In this document: positions 1-5,749 of the stretch, one piece after another
Position numbering within the stretch: position 1 is the first letter of the stretch
How the letters are laid out: the number at the start of each line of letters is the position of its first letter
Assembly (NCBI GenBank): GCA_003228965.1
Contig: QIGP01000122.1
Coordinates: 1-5,749, forward strand
DNA from: Gammaproteobacteria bacterium
Lineage (GTDB): Bacteria; Pseudomonadota; Gammaproteobacteria; Steroidobacterales; SZUA-146
Direction of reading: 5' to 3'
Length of the DNA stretch: 5,749 bases
Program-made: the position numbers and the translations under genes
Notes under the pieces: model-generated
Seen by the model: only the letters and a program-made list of their open reading frames with translations
What the model was told of the DNA's origin: nothing
Database searches by the model: none

Positions 1-869
1 GCTTCGGAGAGTTTGTTTTTAATGCTCTGCGCCATTGCAGCAGGGTCACGATGTGCGCCACCCAAAGGCTCTTGAATGATCCCGTCGATCAGCCCGTGTT
101 GCATAATTTTGTCGGCAGTCAGGCCGAGCGCATCGGCAGCCGTTTCGGCTTTTTCGGCACTTTTCCAAAGAATCGAAGCGCAGCCCTCAGGGCTAATGAC
201 CGAGTACACCGAGTAACCGAGCATAAACACGCGATCACCGATGCCAACGGCCAACGCACCGCCAGACCCGCCTTCTCCGACCACGGTACAGATAATGGGC
301 GTATTTAGTGTAGCCATAGCTTTAAGATTTTGCGCGATAGCCTCACTTTGCCCGCGCTCTTCAGCGCCCACGCCGGGATAGGCGCCCGGGGTGTCGATAA
401 AAGTAAAAATGGGAAGCTTGAACTTCTCTGCCATGCGCATGAGGCGCAGCGCTTTGCGATACCCCTCAGGACGAGGCATGCCGAAATTACAGCGAACCTT
501 CTCCTTGGTCTCACGGCCTTTTTGATGGCCTATGATCATCACGGGCCGCCCTTCAAAATTGGCAAGCCCACCCACAATAGCGGGATCGTCGGAGTAGCTA
601 CGATCGCCATGCAGTTTTTGAAAATCGGTGAACAGCGAGTCCACATAGTCAAGCATGTAAGGACGCTGCGGATGACGGGCGAGCATGGTGATTTGCCACG
701 GAGACAATTTGGAAAAAATGGATCCGGTTAGCGTGTTGCTTTTATCTTGTAGCCGAGAGATCTCTTCGCCAATATCAACGGCGGGATCGTCAATGACGAA
801 ACGCAGCTCATCAATTTTGGCTTCAAGCTCAGCAATAGGTTGCTCGAAATCTAAGAATTTCAGGTTCAT
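1..869 (-). CDS. accA: Acetyl-CoA carboxylase carboxyltransferase subunit alpha (3' end outside window)
   Basis: This gene encodes the alpha subunit of the carboxyltransferase half of acetyl-CoA carboxylase. With AccD it moves the carboxyl group from biotin on AccB to acetyl-CoA, giving malonyl-CoA in the cytoplasm, the first committed step of fatty acid synthesis. I translated the minus strand from 869 to the edge: 289 full codons with no stop or frameshift, matching E. coli AccA from its first residues. Visible parts are the N-terminal helical stretch (residues 1-50), [11 protein letters not shown] (114-124), [17 protein letters not shown] (158-174), the glycine-rich [10 protein letters not shown] of the crotonase-like core (198-207), and [16 protein letters not shown] (226-241). 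E. coli AccA is 319 residues, so about 30 C-terminal residues are cut off by the window edge. The ATG at 869 is forced as start because an in-frame TGA lies at 873-875. No strong Shine-Dalgarno is seen. The gene follows dnaE by 25 bases, the usual gammaproteobacterial neighbour. Confidence 0.97.
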   Translation of the reverse strand, partial: MNLKFLDFEQPIAELEAKIDELRFVIDDPAVDIGEEISRLQDKSNTLTGSIFSKLSPWQITMLARHPQRPYMLDYVDSLFTDFQKLHGDRSYSDDPAIVGGLANFEGRPVMIIGHQKGRETKEKVRCNFGMPRPEGYRKALRLMRMAEKFKLPIFTFIDTPGAYPGVGAEERGQSEAIAQNLKAMATLNTPIICTVVGEGGSGGALAVGIGDRVFMLGYSVYSVISPEGCASILWKSAEKAETAADALGLTADKIMQHGLIDGIIQEPLGGAHRDPAAMAQSIKNKLSE

Positions 870-894
870 AAGTCAGGCCACTGATGCTCAGGTT
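870..894 (-). other. Short dnaE-accA intergenic spacer
   Basis: These 25 bases between the dnaE TAG and the accA ATG form the longest non-coding stretch in the window. They contain no hairpin followed by a T run, so there is no sign of a terminator, and no good GGAG-like site in front of accA. Read-through from dnaE is the simplest reading. A separate accA promoter inside the end of dnaE, as known in E. coli, cannot be shown or excluded here. Confidence 0.7.
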
Positions 895-3800
895 CTAGTG
901 AGAACGATAAGAAGATGAACCATTACCGAAGCCGCCCGATTTTGCAACTCCCGGCGGGTAAACAATTTTGACACCGTTTTCTCCGACCAGGCCGACCAAT
1001 TGCTCGATCAGGTCCGTTGTGGGTTTAACCCGCCACCGGTCGCCCAGGGAAAGCCTTGCCGTTGCTTTAGCCCCGCGGTACTCAACGCTCACGTGGCAGC
1101 CGCCGTCATTGGCGTCGGTGAGTGCTGTGCGTAGCGTATTGACGAACTCAGGCTTGTCGTTTGCGCTGGAATGATTCCATAGAACCACCAGGTGGGTGGC
1201 GTAAAGCTGCCGTGCGGCGTTGAGCTCCTGCACCCGGGTTGCTCTGAGACTCCAGTCGTTCAAAAAATCGTCATAGCGAAGCCCGCCTTCAACCAATACG
1301 ACCTTATCGGCCTCCAGCAAGTGGCGATAGCGCTCGAACACGTCTTCAAACAACACCACTTCCAACCGGGTTGAATGATCTTCGAGCTTGAAGCTTACGC
1401 GGTTACCGCGCTTGCGGAAGTCACCCACCAGACCGCCAACGAGAATGTTCTTCCTGGCCGCGCCGTACTGACCTCCACTGGATGGTTTGGGCGGGCCCAA
1501 TATCTGGACAAGGTCTCCGCCAACAAGCGCGTCAAGCTCGACGCGATAGACGTCTACCGGATGTCCTGTTAGCCACAGACCTAGCGCTTCTTTTTCGGCA
1601 ATGAGTCGTTCGCGCTCCACCATTTCCGGTACCACAAAGGTGCGCCTTGAAACGTCCGATGTAACCGTACTGGACGACATGTCACCAAACAGATCATTCT
1701 GCCCGGCCGCCGCCGCCTGCGCTGCCTGTTCCGCCGCTTTAAGTGCTCCGGGTAAATTCGCCAGCAGCGTGGCGCGGTTTTCTCCAATGGTGTCCAGGGC
1801 ACCCGCTTTAACAAGCGCCTCAAGCACGCGTTTGTTGGCGCTTGAAAGGTCAATGCGCAAACACAAATCGTCAAGCGAAGTAAATGGCCCGCCCGACTCG
1901 CGCGCATTAAGCATAGACATCACAGCCGCTTTGCCGACGCCTTTTAGCCCGCCGAGTCCGTAGTGAATACGATTGCCGCCGGCCACCGTGAACTGATAGT
2001 CACCCTGATTAATATTGGGCACCAGCACGTCGAGCTGCATATCGCGGCTGTCTTCAATCAAGGTTAAGATTTTATCCGTATTGTCCAGGTCTGAAGACAT
2101 TACGGCCGCCATAAATGCGGCAGGATAGTGCGCTTTTTGCCACGCTGTCTGGTACGACAACAACGCGTAGGCCGCCGAGTGCGACTTGTTAAAACCGTAG
2201 CCCGCAAACTTTTCCATCAAATCGAAAATGTAGGTCGCCACATTGAACTCGACGCCCTGCTCAACCGAACCGCTCGTGAACACCTCGCGCTGTTTGGCCA
2301 TTTCTTCGGGCTTCTTTTTACCCATTGCGCGACGCAGAATATCGGCACCGCCCAACGAATAGTTAGCCAGCACCTGAGCAATTTGCATGACTTGCTCCTG
2401 GTACAAAATCACGCCGTAAGTGGGCTCAAGAATAGTTTGTAGCTTGGGGTGCGGGAATACGACTTCCTCTTCACCATGTTTACGTTTGATGAAGTCGTCG
2501 ACCATTCCTGATTGCAGCGGCCCAGGACGAAACAGGGCCACCAGAGCCACAATGTCATCAAAGCGGTCGGGTTGCAGCCGTTTGATCAGGTCTTTCATAC
2601 CAGGCGATTCGAGCTGAAAAACCGCGGTAGTGGCGCAGCGTTTCAGCAGGTCGAACGTTGCCGGATCGTCCATCGGGATGGTGTTCATGTCGAGCGGCTT
2701 TTCAGCGCTTTTTTGGCGCAGTCGATTTATCGTTTTGGTCGCCCAGTCCAGAATGGTTAACGTACGCAATCCAAGAAAATCGAACTTAACCAGCCCGGCG
2801 GCCTCTACGTCGTCTTTATCCAGCTGCGTAACAACGTTGGCACCACCCTCCTCACAGTACAGCGGCGTAAAATCGGTGAGTTTTGACGGTGCTATGACCA
2901 CGCCACCCGCGTGCTTACCGGCGTTACGCGCAAGGCCCTCGAGACGGCGGGCCAAATCAATCAGCGTGTTGACCTCGCTGTCGTCGGCATACAGGCTTTT
3001 AAGCTCTGCATCCTGAGTGAGTGCTGCGTCGAGCGTCATGCCAATCTCAAACGGAATTAGTTTGGCAATCCGGTCAACAAAGCCGTAACCGTGACCAAGC
3101 ACGCGACCGACGTCACGAACTACAGCTCGCGCTGCCATGGTGCCGTAAGTAATAATTTGCGCTACGCGATCGCGGCCGTAACGGTTCGCGACGTAGTCGA
3201 TAACCCGGTCGCGGCCGTCCATACAAAAGTCGATATCAAAGTCGGGCATGGACACGCGTTCGGGGTTCAGAAAACGTTCGAACAGCAAATCGTGTTCCAG
3301 CGGGTCAAGGTCGGTAATGCCGAGACAATAGGCGACGAGTGAACCCGCACCCGAGCCACGACCGGGCCCCACCGGCACTCCGTTTTCGCGTGACCAGCGA
3401 GTAATGTCCGCCACAATCAGGAAGTATCCCGGGAACCCCATGGTGTTGATGACCCCAAGCTCAATGTCGAGTCGTTCGTGATACTCGGTTAATGAAAGAG
3501 TCGGATGATCGCCGACGCGATTTTTAACCCCTGTCAAGGATTCGTTACGTAAATGCGACTCGATAGTTTCCCCGTCGGGCACGGGAAAATCAGGCAGTAC
3601 GCTCTTGCCAAGAACGAGCTCAAGATTGCAACGCCGAGCAATTTCAATCGTGTTTTGCAATGCTTCAGGCAAATCATTGAACAGCACTGCCATTTCTTGC
3701 GGCGTGCGCAAATATTGTTCTTCGGTTGTGTTGCGGGGTCGACGCTCATCATCGAGCGTGTAGCCCTCGTGAATGCACACACGCGCTTCATGGGCACCAA

Positions 3801-4419
3801 AGTCGTCACTGTCGATGAAACGTACGCTATTGGTCGCTACTAACGGGAGGCCGTGTACTGAGGCCAGTGGAACTACTTCATGCAGATAGTCTTCTTCGCC
3901 AGGTGCGCCGGTTCGGCTGACCTCTATGTAGAAGCAATCGGGGAAAAGTGTTTTGTAGTGTGCAGCCACGCGCTCAAAGTCGTCGGGAGCATTAACGTGG
4001 TGGGCAAGCTCGCCCTGATAGCCACCTGACAAGGCTATGAGTCCTTTGCAGGACACCGGAGTCAGCCAATCACGGTGAATGCGCGGCTTACCGCGAAACT
4101 GGCCTTCTGTGTAGCCAAGCGAAACCAGTTCCGACAAGCGTGTGTAACCGCCGACGTTTTGACACAGCAATGTAATTCGGTTGACCTGGGTGTCTTCGTG
4201 ACTGTCAACTACCCAAAGATCCACGCCAAGGATAAGTTTAATGCCTGCATTGGCCGCCGCCCTGTAGGCTTTGACCATGGCAAAAAGATTGCTTTCGTCG
4301 GTGATTGCCACAGCAGGCATATCGCGCTCGGTCAATGCCTTCATGAGAGGCTTGATGCGTACTACGCTGTCGACCAGCGAATATTCGCTGTGCACTCGCA
4401 GATGGACGAAATCAATCAT
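895..4419 (-). CDS. dnaE: DNA polymerase III subunit alpha
   Basis: This is the catalytic subunit of the replicative DNA polymerase III holoenzyme (C-family polymerase). The 1174 residues compare with 1160 in E. coli and align end to end. In order: a PHP domain (about 1-270), the palm with [14 protein letters not shown] (351-364) and catalytic aspartates D393 and D395 in PDFDIDF plus D547 in [11 protein letters not shown] (equivalent to E. coli D401, D403 and D555), fingers with [12 protein letters not shown] (696-707) and [18 protein letters not shown] (736-753), then a helix-hairpin-helix region near 820-880. An internal beta-clamp binding motif QNDLF (907-911) follows an alanine-rich linker. 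An OB fold lies at about 990-1065 and the tau-binding C-terminal domain at about 1070-1155. PHP metal-ligand positions are substituted (R8, E42), as in E. coli, so proofreading presumably comes from a separate DnaQ. A Gly/Ser-rich tail of about 20 residues extends past the E. coli end. The ATG start overlaps the rnhB stop; the stop is TAG. Confidence 0.99.
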   Translation of the reverse strand: MIDFVHLRVHSEYSLVDSVVRIKPLMKALTERDMPAVAITDESNLFAMVKAYRAAANAGIKLILGVDLWVVDSHEDTQVNRITLLCQNVGGYTRLSELVSLGYTEGQFRGKPRIHRDWLTPVSCKGLIALSGGYQGELAHHVNAPDDFERVAAHYKTLFPDCFYIEVSRTGAPGEEDYLHEVVPLASVHGLPLVATNSVRFIDSDDFGAHEARVCIHEGYTLDDERRPRNTTEEQYLRTPQEMAVLFNDLPEALQNTIEIARRCNLELVLGKSVLPDFPVPDGETIESHLRNESLTGVKNRVGDHPTLSLTEYHERLDIELGVINTMGFPGYFLIVADITRWSRENGVPVGPGRGSGAGSLVAYCLGITDLDPLEHDLLFERFLNPERVSMPDFDIDFCMDGRDRVIDYVANRYGRDRVAQIITYGTMAARAVVRDVGRVLGHGYGFVDRIAKLIPFEIGMTLDAALTQDAELKSLYADDSEVNTLIDLARRLEGLARNAGKHAGGVVIAPSKLTDFTPLYCEEGGANVVTQLDKDDVEAAGLVKFDFLGLRTLTILDWATKTINRLRQKSAEKPLDMNTIPMDDPATFDLLKRCATTAVFQLESPGMKDLIKRLQPDRFDDIVALVALFRPGPLQSGMVDDFIKRKHGEEEVVFPHPKLQTILEPTYGVILYQEQVMQIAQVLANYSLGGADILRRAMGKKKPEEMAKQREVFTSGSVEQGVEFNVATYIFDLMEKFAGYGFNKSHSAAYALLSYQTAWQKAHYPAAFMAAVMSSDLDNTDKILTLIEDSRDMQLDVLVPNINQGDYQFTVAGGNRIHYGLGGLKGVGKAAVMSMLNARESGGPFTSLDDLCLRIDLSSANKRVLEALVKAGALDTIGENRATLLANLPGALKAAEQAAQAAAAGQNDLFGDMSSSTVTSDVSRRTFVVPEMVERERLIAEKEALGLWLTGHPVDVYRVELDALVGGDLVQILGPPKPSSGGQYGAARKNILVGGLVGDFRKRGNRVSFKLEDHSTRLEVVLFEDVFERYRHLLEADKVVLVEGGLRYDDFLNDWSLRATRVQELNAARQLYATHLVVLWNHSSANDKPEFVNTLRTALTDANDGGCHVSVEYRGAKATARLSLGDRWRVKPTTDLIEQLVGLVGENGVKIVYPPGVAKSGGFGNGSSSYRSH
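4416..4419 (-). other. ATGA stop/start overlap joining rnhB and dnaE
   Basis: The minus strand reads ATGA: ATG (4419-4417) starts dnaE and TGA (4418-4416) ends rnhB. Four-base overlaps of this kind are typical of translational coupling in bacterial operons. The DnaE N-terminus from this ATG ([14 protein letters not shown]) lines up with the E. coli one ([16 protein letters not shown]), which confirms the start. Confidence 0.9.
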
Positions 4420-5099
4420 TGCGGGCGCAGCCTTCCAACGGGGTCGGAATGTGCAAGCTCTCTCGCTTCGTCGGCTGCAAGACTAGCGGCTTGTTGTTCC
4501 GCCCTGTCGCGCGCCTCTCGAACGGGGCGAAAGCTGTTGCGGTGATGTGAAATGGGTCCGTGTTGGGCCAACGCCTGCCTGTGTTGCGCCGTCGGATACC
4601 CTTTATGCTTTGCGAAGCCGTACTGTGGAAAGTGTGTATCCAGCTCAATCATTTGCTGATCCCGATGGACTTTCGCTAAAATAGACGCCGCACTAATACA
4701 TGCGTGCAGTCGGTCTCCACCTACTACAGCCGTCATCGGGAGCGGCTTAACCAGAGAGTCGGGGCAACGGTTGCCATCTATCAGAGCGTGCTGCGGTCGC
4801 ACGCCAAGCCCGTCCAGCGCTCGTGACATCGCGGCCATGGTGGCGTGCAAGATATTCAACCTGTCGATTTCTTCGGGATCGGAACTTGCAATACTCCAGC
4901 ACAACGCCCGGGCTTTAATTTCAACGGCAAGTTGCTCTCGAGTTTTCGCTGTTAATTTCTTGGAGTCATCAATGCCTTCTATGACGTCTGTTGGCGACAA
5001 TATGACGGCAGCGGCAACCACGGGTCCCGCCAATGGACCACGGCCCGCTTCGTCGACACCCGCCGTATGTATCAGTCTCTGTGCTTCTAAATTGGTCAA
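4416..5099 (-). CDS. rnhB: Ribonuclease HII
   Basis: Type 2 ribonuclease H cuts the RNA strand of RNA-DNA hybrids and starts removal of single ribonucleotides misinserted in DNA. It needs Mg2+ or Mn2+ and acts in the cytoplasm. Of the 227 residues, about 1-195 align with E. coli RnhB (198 residues). The four acidic catalytic residues are present: D16 and E17 in [10 protein letters not shown]108 in LIDGNRCP, and D129 in VVGGD. Other family signatures are DDSKKLT (44-50), [13 protein letters not shown] (135-147) and [14 protein letters not shown] (157-170). The start is TTG at 5099: it is the only in-frame start that puts D16/E17 at the usual place, and GGGAAG lies just upstream. About 30 charged, alanine-rich residues (about 195-227) continue past the E. 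coli end up to the dnaE start. The gene begins 14 bases after lpxB and ends in an ATGA overlap with dnaE, so it is almost certainly cotranscribed with both. Confidence 0.97.
   Translation of the reverse strand: MTNLEAQRLIHTAGVDEAGRGPLAGPVVAAAVILSPTDVIEGIDDSKKLTAKTREQLAVEIKARALCWSIASSDPEEIDRLNILHATMAAMSRALDGLGVRPQHALIDGNRCPDSLVKPLPMTAVVGGDRLHACISAASILAKVHRDQQMIELDTHFPQYGFAKHKGYPTAQHRQALAQHGPISHHRNSFRPVREARDRAEQQAASLAADEARELAHSDPVGRLRPQ
4431..4436 (-). promoter_or_regulatory. Shine-Dalgarno-like site for dnaE, inside rnhB
   Basis: The minus strand reads GGAAGG, 11 bases before the dnaE ATG at 4419 and within the last codons of rnhB. The spacing is a little long for a typical site. Together with the stop/start overlap it suggests that dnaE is translated both by reinitiation after rnhB and by direct ribosome binding. 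Confidence 0.45.
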
Positions 5100-5104
5100 A
5101 ACTA

Positions 5105-5110
5105 CTTCCC
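5105..5110 (-). promoter_or_regulatory. Shine-Dalgarno-like site for rnhB
   Basis: The minus strand reads GGGAAG here, five bases before the TTG codon at 5099. It lies in the 14-base gap after the lpxB stop and supports TTG as the real rnhB start, since no ATG or GTG in that frame gives a full-length N-terminus. Identification rests on position and base composition only. Confidence 0.6.
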
Positions 5111-5113
5111 GGA

Positions 5114-5749
5114 TCAGGAGTTTGGCTGGCCAAAGGCCGGCAGGCTGTTAAGCAAGGCATCCGCTGCACGTTCATTGGCGTCTACGGCAAGTACTTCTTG
5201 CACCTGCTGGAACGCTGCGCGGCGTGCTGGATCGTGGCGTTGCTCATACTGCTCTAGAGCCGCCGCCGCAATTTTGTCAGGCTTGGCGTCATCTTGCACG
5301 AGCTCCGGTACAAACACGCCAAGATTCATCGAATCGGTGAGTAGATTGGGTAGAGAAAAATACTCTACATGCATCAGCTTAAAGCGATTTACTACCCAAT
5401 AGGTCAGCGCCGACAATTGATAGGTCATGACCATAGGTCGGCCCACCAGCAAGGCTTCCAGCGCAACGGTCCCCGATGCCAAAATGGCGACGTCGGACGC
5501 TGCAATGACTTTGGCCGCATCGGCATCGCACACATCGACCTTTGGCGCGGCGGGATTTGCAGCTATTGCTGCTTGCCATGCGCTCGCCGCGGCATGGCCC
5601 GCCAGCGCCACCAGGAAACCGGCGTCAGGCGTCTTTTGTGCAATCAGTCGCGCCGCTTCCAGCATGAGAGGTGCAAGCGTACTCACTTCATTGCCACGAC
5701 TTCCTGGCAGCAATGCATAGACAGGCCCATCGAATTCCAGAGCAAGACA
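5114..5749 (-). CDS. lpxB: Lipid-A-disaccharide synthase (5' end outside window)
   Basis: LpxB is a GT19-family glycosyltransferase, peripheral on the inner membrane. It joins UDP-2,3-diacylglucosamine to lipid X to form the beta-1,6-linked lipid A disaccharide 1-phosphate, releasing UDP. The frame is open from the right edge to a TGA at 5114-5116, giving 211 residues, about the C-terminal 55% of the usual roughly 380. In this fragment [10 protein letters not shown] lies at residues 13-22, [18 protein letters not shown] at 84-101, RPMVMTYQ at 104-111 and EYFSLPNLL at 129-137. These match the C-terminal Rossmann-like half of E. coli LpxB, which binds the UDP-sugar. The N-terminal half and true start lie beyond the edge; a TTG codon at 5713 is internal (in LLPGSR), not a start. 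rnhB follows after 14 bases, with no terminator between. In related genomes lpxD, fabZ and lpxA lie upstream, so these are expected past the right edge (inference). Confidence 0.97.
   Translation of the reverse strand, partial: CLALEFDGPVYALLPGSRGNEVSTLAPLMLEAARLIAQKTPDAGFLVALAGHAAASAWQAAIAANPAAPKVDVCDADAAKVIAASDVAILASGTVALEALLVGRPMVMTYQLSALTYWVVNRFKLMHVEYFSLPNLLTDSMNLGVFVPELVQDDAKPDKIAAAALEQYEQRHDPARRAAFQQVQEVLAVDANERAADALLNSLPAFGQPNS

Noticed and set aside
330..731. A 133-codon plus-strand open frame opposite accA, and similar plus-strand frames throughout the window.
   Set aside because: The minus-strand frame is a complete match to AccA; the plus-strand frame is a shadow with no family resemblance.
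905..945. Possible sigma70 promoter for accA within the end of dnaE (TTGCAA and TAATGG on the minus strand, 16 bases apart).
   Set aside because: The -10 match is poor and such pairs are common by chance; without transcription data it cannot be supported.
1700..1745. GCC-rich run in dnaE, considered as a simple repeat or slippage site.
   Set aside because: It encodes the alanine-rich linker before the clamp-binding motif; the frame continues intact and such linkers are usual there.
3170..3218. Direct repeat of the 10-mer tcgcggccgt, 39 bases apart.
   Set aside because: Both copies encode GRDR in DnaE ([10 protein letters not shown] and YGRDRVAQ), a conserved protein feature; too short to mean a mobile or regulatory repeat.
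4075..4545. A 156-codon open frame on the plus strand, opposite the start of dnaE and the end of rnhB.
   Set aside because: It is antisense to two strongly conserved genes, has no recognisable domain, and is expected by chance in sequence with this codon use.
5125..5141. Inverted repeat GCTGGCC-AAA-GGCCGGC near the 3' end of lpxB, considered as a terminator.
   Set aside because: It lies inside lpxB coding sequence, has an A-C mismatch in the transcript stem, and is not followed by a T run; rnhB starts closely after.
1..5749. A search for a novel system: mobile elements, CRISPR, toxin-antitoxin pairs, RNA genes or inserted islands.
   Set aside because: The window is filled by four conserved housekeeping genes in their known order, with about 39 gene-free bases, leaving no room for an unexplained element.

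Overview
This window is an ordinary chromosomal housekeeping segment from a Gram-negative gammaproteobacterium. All four recognisable genes lie on the minus strand in the order lpxB (partial), rnhB, dnaE, accA (partial). This is the classic gammaproteobacterial cluster that joins the end of lipid A synthesis to DNA replication and the first step of fatty acid synthesis. The encoded proteins match the remembered Escherichia coli proteins closely and without gaps through their cores. The moderately GC-rich codons and the AccA N-terminus (starting [20 protein letters not shown]) would suit a Pseudomonas/Cellvibrio-like or marine oligotrophic gammaproteobacterium, but I cannot name a genus.

Layout, read in the direction of transcription (high to low coordinates). 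The C-terminal 211 residues of LpxB run from the right edge to 5114. After a 14-base gap, rnhB (227 codons) begins at 5099 with a TTG codon behind a GGGAAG Shine-Dalgarno-like site. The rnhB stop overlaps the dnaE start in an ATGA at 4416-4419. dnaE (1174 codons) fills 4419-895 and encodes the catalytic alpha subunit of DNA polymerase III. Its TAG stop is followed by 25 bases and then the ATG of accA at 869. accA is open to the left edge and lacks about the last 30 codons. The window is almost entirely coding: the gene-free stretches total about 39 bases, and no RNA gene, mobile element, CRISPR array, long repeat or terminator is visible.

The tight spacing and the ATGA overlap indicate one polycistronic unit with translational coupling at least at rnhB-dnaE. 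LpxB makes the lipid A disaccharide for the outer membrane, RNase HII removes ribonucleotides from DNA, DnaE replicates the chromosome, and AccA helps make malonyl-CoA for membrane lipids and lipid A acyl chains. The cluster therefore joins envelope growth and replication.

I found no novel system. The modest points worth noting are a TTG start on rnhB, C-terminal extensions on RnhB and DnaE, a PHP domain in DnaE that looks more degenerate than the E. coli one, and a weak ribosome binding site for accA.
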